This document shows, in pieces, positions 33,975-45,005 of a stretch of 64,000 nucleotides of DNA (the first letter of the stretch is position 1; every line of letters begins with the position of its first letter). Source of the stretch: Fistulifera solaris. Lineage: Eukaryota; Bacillariophyta; Bacillariophyceae; Naviculales; Stauroneidaceae. A model generated the notes under the pieces. That model saw nothing but the letters and a program-made list of their open reading frames with translations. It did not search any database and had not been told where the DNA came from. The DNA is taken from the NCBI GenBank assembly GCA_030295235.1, contig AP026125.1, forward strand, positions 1,364,001 through 1,428,000, given 5' to 3'. The position numbers and the translations under genes are program-made.

Positions 33975-35859
33975 ATGACTTTACGAAGGCGGAGATCTGA
34001 CAATGATGTCAAATCATGTTGGGAGGTAGAGGCGACAACTCCAATGACTTCAAGACCGCATTTCTCGTCACCGCGCAGTAGCTCACCTCGGTATGAGCAT
34101 TCTGGGCTGAAAAAGCCGAGGGCTGTTTCATTGGGGTCAGCCCTGGAACAAGAACGCCTCCTTGACACGACAACATTTTCAGGATACTTGAGCGTCCCAT
34201 CTTATTCCCAATACCAGTCTAGAGCAGACCGAGCAGAAGAGGAGACGGCAACGGAAGTTCCTCAGATTCTGCGTTTCCCGGAAAGAACATATTCTCAACT
34301 AATTATCGAAACGTCAGAGGAGAGCCCATTTCTGGCCGTTGACGATGAGTACACTGAAGAGTTTAAGTGCAATTCGCTTGCGGATGCGACGAACTGGTTC
34401 GAAAACTTCGGTATTAACGTACTGTACGGCATGATCAACGCCACAATTGTTCTACCGGTTCTCCTTTCGTTCGCATCTATCATTTACCAGGACGCTTTCT
34501 TTTCGCCCTTTATGCCTGTCCTCGTCAAACTCACTCTGTCATCTGGTATCATTCATCAAATCTGCTTTTCATCATTCTCTTCACTTCCCTTTGCTGTGGG
34601 CCAGGTTCAAGATGCCGGGCTGATCTTTCTACACTCAATGGCGTCTTACATCGTTATTTATTGCCGGCAGAACGTCCCAAATTGCGATGATGAAACGCTC
34701 TTGACTACAGTGACAATTCTGCTTGCTTTATGTACGGCATCCTTGGGTTGCGGCTTGATTTTGATAGGGCGATGGAAACTCGCACAATACGTCCAAATGC
34801 TACCGACGGCTGTGATGGGAGGATATTTGGCGTTCATTGGATATTTCTGCGGTCTAGCCGGATTAAAATTAATGGCAGGATCGCCGCCTGAGTTCACGCT
34901 TCAAACCATTCTGGACAAATGGCCCTTTTACTTCCCGGAGTTGTAGGAGGCTTATTCATCTACGTCTCGGTTCGGAGACTGAGACACATGGCCGTTCTAC
35001 CGTCTTGCATTCTTCTCTTGCTGTGCCTTTTCTACACCGCGTTAATAATCAGTGGCACGACAGTTGAAGAGGCAACTAGAATGGGATGGATTCGATCGAT
35101 GGAACGTCCACCTTCCTGGTACCACACATGGGATTATTTCCGGTTCGACAAGGTTGTCTGGTCTGTGTTTCCTAGACTCTTTCCGACGCTATTGGGAATG
35201 ATCTTCGTTGTAGCGCTGTCAAGTTCTCTGGATGTCGCAGCAATCGAGCTAGAGCTGAAGCGTCCGCTGGATTACAATAAAGAGCTTCGAATGGTTGGGA
35301 TCAGCAACTTAGTTTCTGGCCTAACAGGTATGTCGAAATGCTGCTAAATGCTGTTTTTTATTTACTATGCCTCACCTTGCTACCGCTATCGCCAACACAA
35401 AAAGGTGGATACACAGGAAGTTACATTTTTAGTCAAACGATTTTCTCCCTCCGCGCTGGCATTCGGTCGCCGATAGCTGGATTTGCACTAGCAGCGTTTC
35501 AGGGAGTTGTTTTCACCTTACCTTTTCCTGTCCTGTCTTACATCCCGAACTTCTTCTTTGGCTCTTTGCTGGTCATGATATGTGTCGATCTCATGAATGA
35601 ATGGCTTTGGGAAGTTCGGAATCGCGTAAAGCCCGCCGAATATTACGTTTGTATATTCACCTTTGTGTGTTGCCTATTTCTGGCCGTGGAGACGGGCATT
35701 TGTTGTGGGGTCGCTGTGTTCATTGGATGCAAGAGATTTGGTGTTGACGTCGGAGAAAATCAGGAGCACGCTGACGGGCACTCGATTAAAGAAACGGGTC
35801 ACTCAAATGCAGTTGAACATGTAATTACGAAGCCCTCCGAAAACGGTTCTCGACTATAA
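33975..35859 (+). CDS. SulP/SLC26-family anion transporter, YGR125W-like, one frame break
   Basis: Exon 1 runs to 35327, the intron is 35328-35404 (GTATGT...AAAAG), and exon 2 ends at 35859. One base is missing in the T4 run at 34926-34929; adding T gives DKWPFLLPGVVGGLFIYV. The first in-frame ATG is 33975 (602 residues), but the frame is open from 33891 and an out-of-phase ATG lies at 33881, so the start is unsure. A Ser/Arg-rich cytosolic region of about 130 residues precedes about 10-12 membrane segments. Family marks are NVLYGMINATIVLPVLLSFA, FAVGQVQDAGLIFL, SSSLDVAAIELE and GYTGSYIFSQTIF. A typical C-terminal STAS domain is absent; only about 45 residues follow the last segment. Sulfate or another anion is the expected substrate. 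Confidence 0.82.
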
Positions 35860-36296
35860 TCCGGGCTCGTGAAGGATCACAACCGTGTTAAAACATAAAA
35901 GAAATATAGATCAACTAGAATAAAGCTTAACAAGCAATCGACCAGGGAACGGAAAGGTTTTATAATTTGGAACGTCTCTGAAACAAATAGCGACCTTTTA
36001 TGAAGCGAATAGACGAATATCAGAACATCCGATGGGTGGAGGGGCAGTTATATAGCTTGTGGTCTTGTGCAAGACTCAGGAAATCAGTCGTGAGGTCTAC
36101 GTCGTACAGACTGTACGACGTCCGTACCACAATCGACCATCGCCGCATAAAAAAATCTTGTTGTTGCTCTTGTTCTTGTTAGACTTTCTACCTGGTATCG
36201 CATTTTGTCGATAACCATCTTTCAAGAAGGGAATTCAGGTTACATTGCACACGTAGCTTGACACGATTTCAAGAAAAATCACCGTAGCATTCCATA
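35860..36296. other. intergenic region
   Basis: 437 bp between the SulP gene and MCTS1, both on the plus strand. It holds the 3' end of one gene and the promoter of the other. A 60-codon frame at 36000 has no protein-like features. Confidence 0.35.
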
Positions 36297-37013
36297 ATGT
36301 TCAAAAAGTTTGATCCGACTACGGATGTTTCGACGAGCACGCAAGTGAAAGCTTCCGTACAGCGCGCGCTGAAGAGTCAATTACTCGACAAACACCCGTT
36401 GCTAACAGAAGACATTCTCGATGCTTTCATTCCGAAAAAGTCTCCTCTTGTTCAGTACAAAATTGGTCCTCATCTCATGCTGTACTGTCGCAAGATAGAT
36501 CATGTGAACAAAAGTCCGACGCAAGAACCAATCCTCTTTCAACACAGGGACGGACCCATCATGCCGACCCTTCGTCTCGTTCACCAATATCCCACGCTAG
36601 AGTTCACAAAAGTAACCGTAGACAAAGGAGCTATTCCGTTTCTTCTAGGTGGAGCGAACGTAATGTGCCCTGGTCTAACGAACCCGGGGGGTGAAATGCC
36701 ACCAGACGGAGCCGAACAGGATGCGAACGGATTTGACAAACCTGGTTTAGAAAAAGGTGACGGCGTTGTCATCTACGCTGAAGGCAAGGAATTTGCTTTG
36801 GCAATTGGTGTCATGTTGATGAGCAGTGCGGATGTGTAAGTTTGTTTCTCTTTCACCAAAACCATTTTTGATGAGTTTGTTGTGTCCATATTCTAATTCA
36901 TCTGTGATTCTCTATCTTGACATCTTAATTAAAGTCGATCGAAAAACAAGGGTATCGCAATTGAGCTATTACATTATTTGGGTGATGGTTTGTTTCAATC
37001 GGATGAAATATAG
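36297..37013 (+). CDS. MCTS1: MCTS1/MCT-1 family translation factor (PUA domain)
   Basis: Exon 1 is 36297-36835, the intron 36836-36934 (GTAAGT...TAAAG, 99 nt) and exon 2 36935-37013; 205 residues, the usual size is about 180. The unspliced frame stops four bases after the donor. The short last exon restores NKGIAIELLHYLGDGLFQSD, the conserved MCTS1 tail. An N-terminal DUF1947-like domain (KSQLLDKHPLLTEDILDAFI) precedes the PUA domain (VTVDKGAIPFLLGGANVMCP GL, then KGDGVVIYAEGKEFALAIG). The protein works with DENR in re-initiation and tRNA removal from 40S subunits. The residue count includes a small Gly/Asp-rich insert in the PUA domain. Confidence 0.93.
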
Positions 37014-37054
37014 CCAGAGAGAACAAAAACAAGCTTGTTTTAGCCCCGCGTATC

Positions 37055-37396
37055 TTATTTCTTTTTTGTCTTTTGTCGATCAAGATATTGTGATAAGTAA
37101 TACAGCGTACTAGCTCGGCCTTTGCTGTCCTCCTTGTCATTACGATCGTAGCAATCTTCCAAGTCTTTCACATATTTCCAAAGGGGTCGGATATCGTAGT
37201 CGGCTGCTTCCATAGCGTTTGTGATTCGCTCTATTTCCGTGTAGCAGGGATTCACTTTTTTCGAAGCGCTCTTAAAGCGGAAAATGGAGGGTAAGAAACG
37301 GGCGTTTTGCGTTAGAAAGCATGAGGTTTGTGAGCAACTTACCCTGGCTGCCATTCGGAGTTGATCAAGCGTAATTCTGTATTTGATTGGAGGCAT
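37055..37396 (-). CDS. small conserved-looking hypothetical protein
   Basis: Exon 1 is 37396-37343 and exon 2 is 37270-37055. The 72-nt intron (GTAAGT...TTTAAG) is a multiple of three and open, so retention would also keep frame. Spliced length is 89 residues. The sequence is charged and helical (YTEIERITNAMEAADYDIRP, LWKYVKDLEDCYDRNDKEDS), ending in Lys-rich residues. No family is recognised. It converges on MCTS1 with 41 bp between stops. Confidence 0.6.
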   Translation of the reverse strand: MPPIKYRITLDQLRMAARVSCSQTSCFLTQNARFLPSIFRFKSASKKVNPCYTEIERITNAMEAADYDIRPLWKYVKDLEDCYDRNDKEDSKGRASTLYYLSQYLDRQKTKKK

Positions 37397-38189
37397 GGCA
37401 AGAACTCTGATTCGTGCTGAGTGACGAACGGAAATCAGGCAGTATGAGAAGAGTTGTTATAGTGCTTACTTCAGACGAAAAAAGGGACCGCAGAGAAGAG
37501 CAGAGACAGCAATCACCATGGTGTATTTGCGGTTATTTTTCATTTCATTCTTTATTATTATCGTCCTCGTCTTCTTACTACGCTACGTACCTGCTGGCGA
37601 TGTACAGACGAAATAAAAATGTGGCGTTTGTTGTTCTGTTCATGACTACTGTACAATCCAGTCTTGGCTGGCGTAAACCTACACTCCGTTCTATAGTGGA
37701 AAATCAAGGTGTCGAACCTCGGATTTTCGACGTGAAAATAAAAGAAACTCTTCACACATAATTCAGAATCATCATTGATGCAACTTGACTTACCATAATT
37801 ATAACCGGATGCGAGAGGCGCAAAACGGAGGTGTCGATCCTCGGATTTTCGACGTGAAAATGAAAGAAACTCTTCACAAGTAGTTCAGAAAATCATTGTT
37901 GCATTTTGGGTTACCGTAATTATAACGGATGCGAGAGACGCAGAACGGAACCCTTTGTTTTTCGGTTCATGACTAGTGTACGATCCAGTCTTGGCTGGCG
38001 TAAACCAACACTCCGTGTCATAGTGAAATTTCAAGGCTTCACGAAAAATAGCTCGCACGCTTTTTGTGGTTTACCAGTAGCGTCATCATAATTTTTGCGC
38101 AAGACGATGACGGGGAAATGCCAATGAATTATTCATCATTATTTACGGTATCCGTTCTTTCTTTTATCTTAAAGTAGACCGATCAAGAG
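37397..38189. repeat. intergenic region with a Y-X-X'-Y' duplication
   Basis: Segment X (about 121 bp, 37710-37830, CCTCGGATTTTCGACGTGAA) is repeated directly as X' at 37831-37950. Both are flanked by copies of Y (GTTCATGACTACTGTACAAT, CCAGTCTTGGCTGGCGTAAA) at about 37637 and 37968. Identity is about 85-90 percent by eye. A 115-codon frame from 37414 covers Y and X, but its end is set by the repeat and it is not protein-like beyond that. Confidence 0.7.
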
Positions 38190-38615
38190 ATGAATGCTTT
38201 ATATATTTTTTTGCTAATCATGCTTTCGGCGGCACTAGCTGATCTGAGTTGTGCGTTCGTAGCAGCACCAGCACATCCGCAGCTCACCCGCAATGCTGAC
38301 CGCCGCCTTGCGATCTTGTCACAATGTGGTTATTGGTTATTATTTCACGTGTCCCGAAAATGTGGGCGTGTGGTTTTTCACGTCTCCAGAAAATGTGGGG
38401 GTGTGGTTATTTCACTTGCCCAGAAAATGTGGGCGTGTGGTTATTTCACGTGCCCAGAAAATGTGGGAGTGTGGTTATTTCACGTGTCCCGAAAATGTGG
38501 GCATGTGGTTATTTCACGTATGTCCCGAAAATGTGGGCGTGTGGTAATTTCACGTCTCCAGAAAATGTGGGCGTGTGGTAATTTCACGTGTCCAGAAAAT
38601 ATGGAAGTGTGGTAA
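38190..38615 (+). pseudogene. plastid presequence running into a repeat array
   Basis: ATG at 38190 starts a clean signal peptide (MNALYIFLLIMLSAALADLS) followed by CAFVAAPAHP, a textbook diatom plastid-import motif. A short basic transit-like stretch (LTRNADRRLAILSQC) then enters a 34-bp tandem repeat and the frame stops at 38615. No mature domain is left. It is either the 5' end of a gene broken by repeat expansion, or a first exon with its continuation lost. A splice exit before the array was not found. Confidence 0.45.
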
Positions 38616-38620
38616 TATTT
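38341..38620. repeat. 34-bp tandem repeat, about 8 copies
   Basis: Consensus ATTTCACGTGTCCCGAAAAT, GTGGGCGTGTGGTT. The landmark AAAATGTGG (once AAAATATGG) begins at about 38356, 38389, 38423, 38457, 38491, 38527, 38561 and 38595 (steps 33-36). All three plus-strand frames are open through most of it. TTTCACGTG (an E-box-like CACGTG) occurs in several units. Confidence 0.92.
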
Positions 38621-38827
38621 CACTGGGGAGTGTCGTATTTTTCGACCTCACATGAGAAAATGAGGATGAGTGCATTGCAGTGATAGGATAAAAAACATCA
38701 AAATAGCAGAACGAACGGAATTCAACAGTATAGTCTCTAGCGAGTAAAATCATTTGAGCGGAAAGGAACGCGGAGGAGCAAAAGATTGATTATTGATTAC
38801 GGAGTATGTATTTTTCTTGGAGCGGCC

Positions 38828-40057
38828 ATGAAAGACTCTAAGAAGCAAAAAGCGGTTTATTTGTTAGGCCGGACGAGACTAATAATAGCTGGTATTTTGC
38901 TTGCACTGGCAATTGACCATGCGAAAGCAATTAGCTCAGCGTCGTTTACCAGGTCTGACTTGATACAGAACCTACAAACATGCCACACCGCTGAAGACCT
39001 TCTCGAGCGCGTCGGCGAGCACCTTACTAAACAGGTCGATCCTGACGGGAGTATTGCTAGCCCCGTTTTAGTACGCATGGGAAAAATCCTCATGAACAAG
39101 GATAACGAAAGGAGGGAGCAACAGCTGGAAATGCCTCTACTTCGCAACCGTCACCAAAATGCATTGTTGTCCGTGGTGAACTGTCTTTGCAGCATCAACG
39201 AACGCACTGATATAGAGTCCTCAGTCGAAGGAACGAAAGCATGTGCCTCGATTTCGCGTATAGCCAATAAGGAACTCTCGGGTGGCGTGATTGCTGCCAT
39301 GAATGATTTTTGGACTGTGAACAGCGACAATTTACTGTTTGATTCAAAACTAGAAGCACATCATCTTTCTGGGTTATTGTGGTCTTTTGAAACGTACGAC
39401 TATGTAAAGAGTCGATGCGCGGGCGAAATAGTGCTTCCCCTGAACTTGAAACGAGCATATGACGACTTGAAACTACCATTCCGCATATTACCGGGGCTTT
39501 GCGATCACGTTGAGGAGCTTTCCGTTCCAGATCTGGCGTCCCAAGTTAATTTTCGAATCGACAGCGTGTATACATCATCACAGGAGATAGTCAAAGAACG
39601 TCGCCAAACGGCTTGGGAAGGAGACGAAGGGGTCGAGTCATTCAAATATTCCGGCAAGTCTATGCCGAGAGATGCATTCTCCCCTACCGTTAAAAGAGTC
39701 CGAGATTTGCTCGACGAACGGATGGATCAATATTTTGACTGTTGTCTTTTGAACTTGTACCCAGACGGCAAAAGTGCTATGCGATATCACATTGACCCCG
39801 ATCAAGGCTCGTTATGGGACTTCGACACGGTCGTTGTTAGTGTGGGTGCCTCGCGAAGATTTAGCTTTCGACGCAACAACGCTGAAAGCGAAAGGCCTCA
39901 TACCTTTGTTGTCATGCACGGCGATGTAACGCACATGTACGGTGACTGCCAAGATACTTTTCAGCATGCAGTGAAGAAGGCTGACATAAAATCGGAGCAA
40001 TGTGCTCGAGCTAGCTTGGTGTTCAAGCGCAGTTGGGGGTTGAACCAAAAAAATTGA
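38828..40057 (+). CDS. AlkB-like 2-oxoglutarate/Fe(II) dioxygenase
   Basis: A single exon encodes 409 residues from ATG 38828; the frame is open slightly upstream, but that ATG starts the more convincing N terminus. A basic start and a hydrophobic segment (LIIAGILLALAIDHAKA) suggest a signal peptide or anchor. The C-terminal 180 residues are the dioxygenase: CCLLNLYPDGKSAMRYHIDP (His-x-Asp iron ligands), VVVSVGASRRFSFRR, MHGDVTHMYGDCQDTFQHAV (distal His). The order fits ALKBH2/3-type enzymes that undo alkylation of DNA or RNA. The N-terminal half is not recognised. A signal-like start is odd for a DNA repair enzyme; organelle targeting is possible. Confidence 0.85.
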   Translation: MKDSKKQKAVYLLGRTRLIIAGILLALAIDHAKAISSASFTRSDLIQNLQTCHTAEDLLERVGEHLTKQVDPDGSIASPVLVRMGKILMNKDNERREQQLEMPLLRNRHQNALLSVVNCLCSINERTDIESSVEGTKACASISRIANKELSGGVIAAMNDFWTVNSDNLLFDSKLEAHHLSGLLWSFETYDYVKSRCAGEIVLPLNLKRAYDDLKLPFRILPGLCDHVEELSVPDLASQVNFRIDSVYTSSQEIVKERRQTAWEGDEGVESFKYSGKSMPRDAFSPTVKRVRDLLDERMDQYFDCCLLNLYPDGKSAMRYHIDPDQGSLWDFDTVVVSVGASRRFSFRRNNAESERPHTFVVMHGDVTHMYGDCQDTFQHAVKKADIKSEQCARASLVFKRSWGLNQKN

Positions 40058-42137
40058 TAAGACACTGCTGGTCGTCAACGTCAAGAGAGGCCGTCTGACG
40101 AGTTTAATTAATCTCAGCACTTCGCAGTCAACGTGATATTTGTGCTGAGAAACACGTTCTTCATAGCAATCATTCGGACGATTCCTCCTAATGCAGTTGC
40201 AACGAATCCGTGCATGAACCATTTTATGCATATTTTTTGTAGACAATACAATACCACTGCCATTCCCGAAATAATGCAACGTATGGGTGGCGCGTTGCGC
40301 ATTGAAAATGTCTACAATCTCAACAAAGTCAACCCCGATTCGTGGCCACGAGTCATGAAGCGTCTATACAACTAGCTCCCTTCAGAAACGTGAAGGTCGT
40401 CTCTTGAATAATGTTTGCTTCTTTTGCCTATTGGCGAGACCGACTAGAAGAGAACTTAAACGGAGCAAAGATGTTGAACACGATAGATAGAAGAGCCTTG
40501 AGAACTTCGAAAGATTTGGCTTTACTTTCTTTGTATGTACTCCCCTAATAAGCGGTCCTATTGCTTTAAAGGTACAGTACTAGACAGGAATCGTCAATCG
40601 AAACCAGCATCTTGCACGTATCTCATTCTATGATTATTGTATAATCTGTTTTTACGTTCTATCAAACGAAATAGCTCATCGATCACTCACGTTGCAATCA
40701 TTTTTTTGTCTCATACATGGTAGCGTATTCTCCCGTTTTTGAGTGTTGGTGAGCATATTGGTCCTCAGTACATGCTTCCGAGGTTAAAAGTGAATCTTTC
40801 ATTGCTGATGCAATTTGTGTTCATGGGTCGTCATGTTTCATGTTGTATCAGTTTACCGACTGATAACTGATAACCCAATCATATCTAATCATGACTTTGC
40901 AAGAAAAACGGATCGTTGCGCATTTCTTCGTTTAGCGCATAATCCTGACGCGTACCTACGGCCTCATCTTTTCCAGACGGAATACGGCAAAGCGAAACAC
41001 CATGCGAATCCAGATCGAAGAAGTCTCAGCTATGAGAACATAGCCTAATGCGAAACCTACATTTGTGATTCATCAAACTCCATTTGTCATTGCAGAGAAA
41101 TAAAAGATCCCGTAGTGCGATATGCGGTTGAAGTCTGGAGTGCATTGGGACGAGAATCCAAGACCTCGTCATCGCCGCCATCGATGCGTCAAGAAGACAT
41201 AATTCAGTAACATGGTAGTAAACAAGGGATACTTCGACATGCTCCCACATGACCAAGGAGTCCTTCAGCATTGTGAATTGGAAATGCGAGCGGTTGATTA
41301 TTGTAAAATGTGCCATGACCTAACAGATCAGTCAATGAGAATAGTCGACGCCTCGTCACAAAAATAGGAAGAAACGGGGGCGCCGAACGACCTGTGCGTC
41401 ATTTTCCGTGCCCTCCATGTGTCTCATACTATGGTTAATAGATAGGCATCCATAATTCGCCATAAAATTGGAAAGGTATCAAATCAAAGATCATCGAATG
41501 AGTGAAAGAGGCAAAGAAATGAGCCAACAGTTTTTCATAGGCTACCCATCAGCATTTTTTGGCCTAAAAGCACGGTTTGAACACAGTAGGGATACAAAGT
41601 AGAGGGTAAGACAGAGTGGGCTCGTCAAGTAGAGGTGACTTCGGAGCGGTACTCATGTTTTTGGTGATGTCGCAGTGTGTTTATAAAATGTCGCTGAGGG
41701 TGCACGGACAGACTGGACCCTCTTAAAGGATTCGTGACTAAATATTCAGATCTTAGCTTTCATGACTCACGTATAATTAGTACGTTTTCTACGTTGCGTC
41801 GCATAGGCTTTATTGTCTGCTCTTTCGAATTAAGAAAAACGTCTTCTACTTTCACAATAAAAAAATAAGTAGATTACCTTTTTGCGTGAATAGAGAACAA
41901 GTAGACCCTTTTAGACTACTTGTACTAGAGTCTAAGCTTACAATTTTTCCAAGAAATTCCGATCTCACGTGTTTTTGCCAGCGCAACATGACACACATGC
42001 GCCAAGCACACATTCGCAATGCGCATGATGTAATGAACGCTCTGATGATGCTCACTAGTTCTACAACAAGTTGCAGTTTTTCACAATAAGAAGTCAGTTA
42101 AAGACAGTTGAGCGTCCTCGAAAGGATTCCAAAAAGG
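40058..42137. other. 2.1-kb region without a supported gene
   Basis: Only short frames are present (80 codons at 40133, 77 at 40815, 96 on the minus strand at 41316). None has family features or sensible splice extensions. No tandem repeat or RNA gene was recognised. The region is AT-richer than its neighbours and may hold long UTRs, an unrecognised ncRNA or old mobile DNA. Confidence 0.4.
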
Positions 42138-42603
42138 ATGTTACAGGCATGGTCAAGGTTCACTCGTGAACAACGAAGGCCGTGGAATTTTGTTCTTGGT
42201 GCGTTGGCAGTAGGCACTGTAGTCAAGGTGAGAGTGATCAACGTGGCTTTCCACTGATTTATACCTCCAAAAATACTCATACGGCTCAAATCAAGGTCGC
42301 GTACTTTACGGTGTCGCGAAGATGATGGTCCGCGATGCGGAGCGAATTCACAAGGAAGGGATGGAACATTTGCGCGAAGCTCGTGAATTCGCTGAATGGA
42401 GCCAGAAAGACCGAGACGCGCGTTTGCCAAAGTTGACCGAAGAGCAGCATCGGCAAATGCAAGAGTACTTGCAACTGGTTGGAAAACACGGACTGAGCAA
42501 AACGCTGACAGAAGATGGAGCTAAGGAATGTCTTGACTGCCCAATTATGACACGGGTGAAGCAAGTTGTCGGTGGACCTTTCAGTGCTGCTGCCGGGCGA
42601 TGA
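42138..42603 (+). CDS. small membrane-anchored protein, unknown, one probable frame break
   Basis: Exon 1 is 42138-42227 and exon 2 probably 42296-42603 after a 68-nt intron (GTGAGA...TCAAG). This acceptor leaves the frame one base short; adding T to the T3 run at 42305-42307 gives VVKVAYFYGVAKMMVRDAER and 132 residues. Otherwise an acceptor at 42321 would skip eight codons without any edit. A basic start and one membrane segment (WNFVLGALAVGTVVK) precede a charged helical region (MEHLREAREFAEWSQKDRDA). The layout resembles small mitochondrial inner-membrane proteins, but no family is named. Confidence 0.6.
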
Positions 42604-43193
42604 GTTTCCCTTGCTTGGTAGAGCGCACTTGGGTGATATTGTTCATATTGTATCATAAAATAAAGACTTTCATTCTTGCAAAGAGTTGCCGTCTTACCGC
42701 GGCCACAGTCTTTTGGATATTCTACAAACAATTTCCTTTCCTAATTAAGCATAAAAACGGCAAGGACTTCGTCCCTTGCTCTTACGAACTAGCAAGATTG
42801 GTTGTAAGGCAAGTCGGCGTGCGATCGGCGACCGACTTTGTTTGGCAATGTTTGGGTATATGCAGGAATAAATCCTTTTCAACAGTAGGTTTGTGCAACG
42901 AGCACGAAAAATGCTCTTTGGGTTTGTCTATTGTGACGAGATGCAATGGAGGTCCAGGTGTAGAGCCTCTCTAGACTATAAAGAGCATTGTTTTACCACG
43001 ACCGATTTTAGTCATGAGTTAGGCATTTCGCATTATTTTTGTTTATTATCGTCGCGATTCTAAGTCCATTGTTTGATCGTTGTCCTTCCGACCTTGGCAA
43101 CAACAAGTCTAACATCTAGTTTAATGACCTTTGTCGTTGACGTGATACTGCAGAGATATCCGATACAAAAGGCTGACGAGAATTCCGTCCAGA
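42604..43193. other. intergenic region
   Basis: 590 bp. A 124-codon frame starts at 42600, overlapping the stop of the preceding gene, but has no recognisable features; it is taken as chance. The rest includes the sensor kinase promoter. Confidence 0.35.
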
Positions 43194-44997
43194 ATGAAGC
43201 CACAACTCGCTTTCTCAAAAATCCTCCACATTGCTTTTATCGTCCAATCGATGGAAGTCTATTCGTTTCTTCCGACAGGAATAAAAGTACCATCATGGGA
43301 GACAAGGCCACAATTCGACCCCTCGTCTCTTTGGTCGGCGGCAAAGGCGGAATTCGAAAGCAATCGACCATTTCCGATGATGCCATCGCAACTCTTTCAA
43401 CAATTAACGCTCTCCCAGTTGGAATTTCTAGCTAGCTCACTTACAACGACAGAAGGGAAACAAAAGATTAAATCAATGGCATTGTATCTTCCACAAGAAA
43501 ATCCACGATCCGGACAACTCGAATTCATGCCAGCTGTTATCTTTCCTCATCCTAGCAGCGATCGCATTTTCATCGCCAATCAGGCTGAGTCGGGGGTCGC
43601 CCCAAGACTTCCAACAACCTTGACGACATTACCCGGGTTCGCACACGCTACTTCCTTGCTTCCCGACTACCCAATGGTCGCAGGTTCGACCGATGTAGGA
43701 ATCGGTGTCGTTGAAGAAGTCTTATGTGACGTCGGAGGAGGTGGAGCGGCGCTATCGGTTCCACTCTTTGCAGGTTCGCAGACCGTCGGTGTGTTGCTGG
43801 TGTCACCCGCTGTTCGACCGATACCGGGTAGCAATAGCGTGTGGACATCCCATGACCGCGAACAAGTCTCCCGGGCAGCTCAGAGCCTTTCTATAGCGCT
43901 CTCTATGGACGCGGAAAAGTCTGTTCTCCAAATGAAAAACAAAGAGGTACAAAAAGCTTTATCGGATAGCTTGCATCAAGTGAAAAACCCGCTACAGGCG
44001 CTACGAACATTCGGAAAGCTGTTGCAGCAACGGATCGCTGAAAGCGAATCCGTAGGACAAACTTCAGGCCCGCAACTTCTGGAGCTTGTCGACCTATTAA
44101 TGGTTCAAAGCGATCGACTGATCGATCGCTTGAAACCGGTGGATGGCATTGTAGACACCATGGCGGGCGAACCTTTGCTGCTCCCGTTCGCCAGCACTCC
44201 TTCACCTTCTGGTGCGCTCGTACCTTTCAAGATTCCTCTTGTGACAGACCAGAAAGATGAAGTGATTGAAATTGACAAGAGCGTACTGGAATTCGGGACA
44301 AGTAGAGCCCGGCGAAATGGTTTCGGTCGAGCATCGACTATAAGTTACGCCGAGGATGACAGGGATGGCAACGCTCTCTTTTCCCATTGACTTACCCGAG
44401 TTCCAGTAACAACGAAATGATTGCTGAGGGCAGAGATAGCGTTGAAACACTCACCTTCAAAACGAGAATAGAGCTCGAGATGGCCTTTATTGACGATGTC
44501 CTCGAACCTGTACTTAGCGCCTTTTCTGTACTTGCCACAGAAAATAGCATCGATTTTCATGTTGATAGCTCCGATGATTTGCCTGGAACACTCGTTGCCC
44601 CTGACGCTTTACAGGAAGCCGTTACCAATCTGCTTGATAATGCGTTCAAGTATGTTCTGATCCCAAAGAAAGATGCGGATGAAAAGATGAACCCTTCTCC
44701 CAAAGTACGAGTTCGGTTACTTTCGAATCGAGATGCTTTCAAACAAGGTGTGACGATACTCATTGAGGACAACGGTCCCGGTATTCCAGAAGAAGAGCGG
44801 GATTCCATTTTGACCGAGGCGTACGCGGGCAAGTAACGAAGCGAATAGAGGGCTCTGGCATCGGCCTGAGCATCGCTAGAACACTTATACAGCAAATGGG
44901 TGGTACACTGGAAGTCGCCGACAAAGGGAACTACAGGGGAGCACTAGACGGCACTGTGATGGAAATACAAGTTTTTCGAAACCCCGTGATTGGTTAG
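43194..44997 (+). CDS. Chloroplast sensor kinase (CSK)-like histidine kinase, two frame breaks
   Basis: A single exon. One base is missing in the T4 run at 44379-44382 (restored: NALFFPLTYPSSS) and one near 44827-44832 (G3 or A2 run; restored: AYAGQVTKRIEGSG). The product has 601 residues. The N terminus is a signal peptide with a plastid motif (FSKILHIAFIVQSMEVYSFL, then PTG). A GAF-like domain spans about 90-235 (ALSVPLFAGSQTVGVLLVSP). The phospho-acceptor box SDSLHQVKNPLQALRT has an intact His (261). The ATPase carries the N box (EAVTNLLDNAFKY), G1 (EDNGPGIP) and G2 (GSGIGLSIARTL). In plants and algae CSK senses plastoquinone redox state and controls plastid transcription. The assignment to CSK rests on domain order and targeting. 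Confidence 0.85.
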
Positions 44998-45005
44998 CAT
45001 CTTAT

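Noticed and set aside
40133-41316. Short frames in the 2-kb empty region as genes
   Set aside because: None begins or ends sensibly, none shows a domain, and splicing does not extend them.
42600-42974. 124-codon frame overlapping the preceding stop
   Set aside because: It has no recognisable motif, signal or splice support; length alone is weak evidence.
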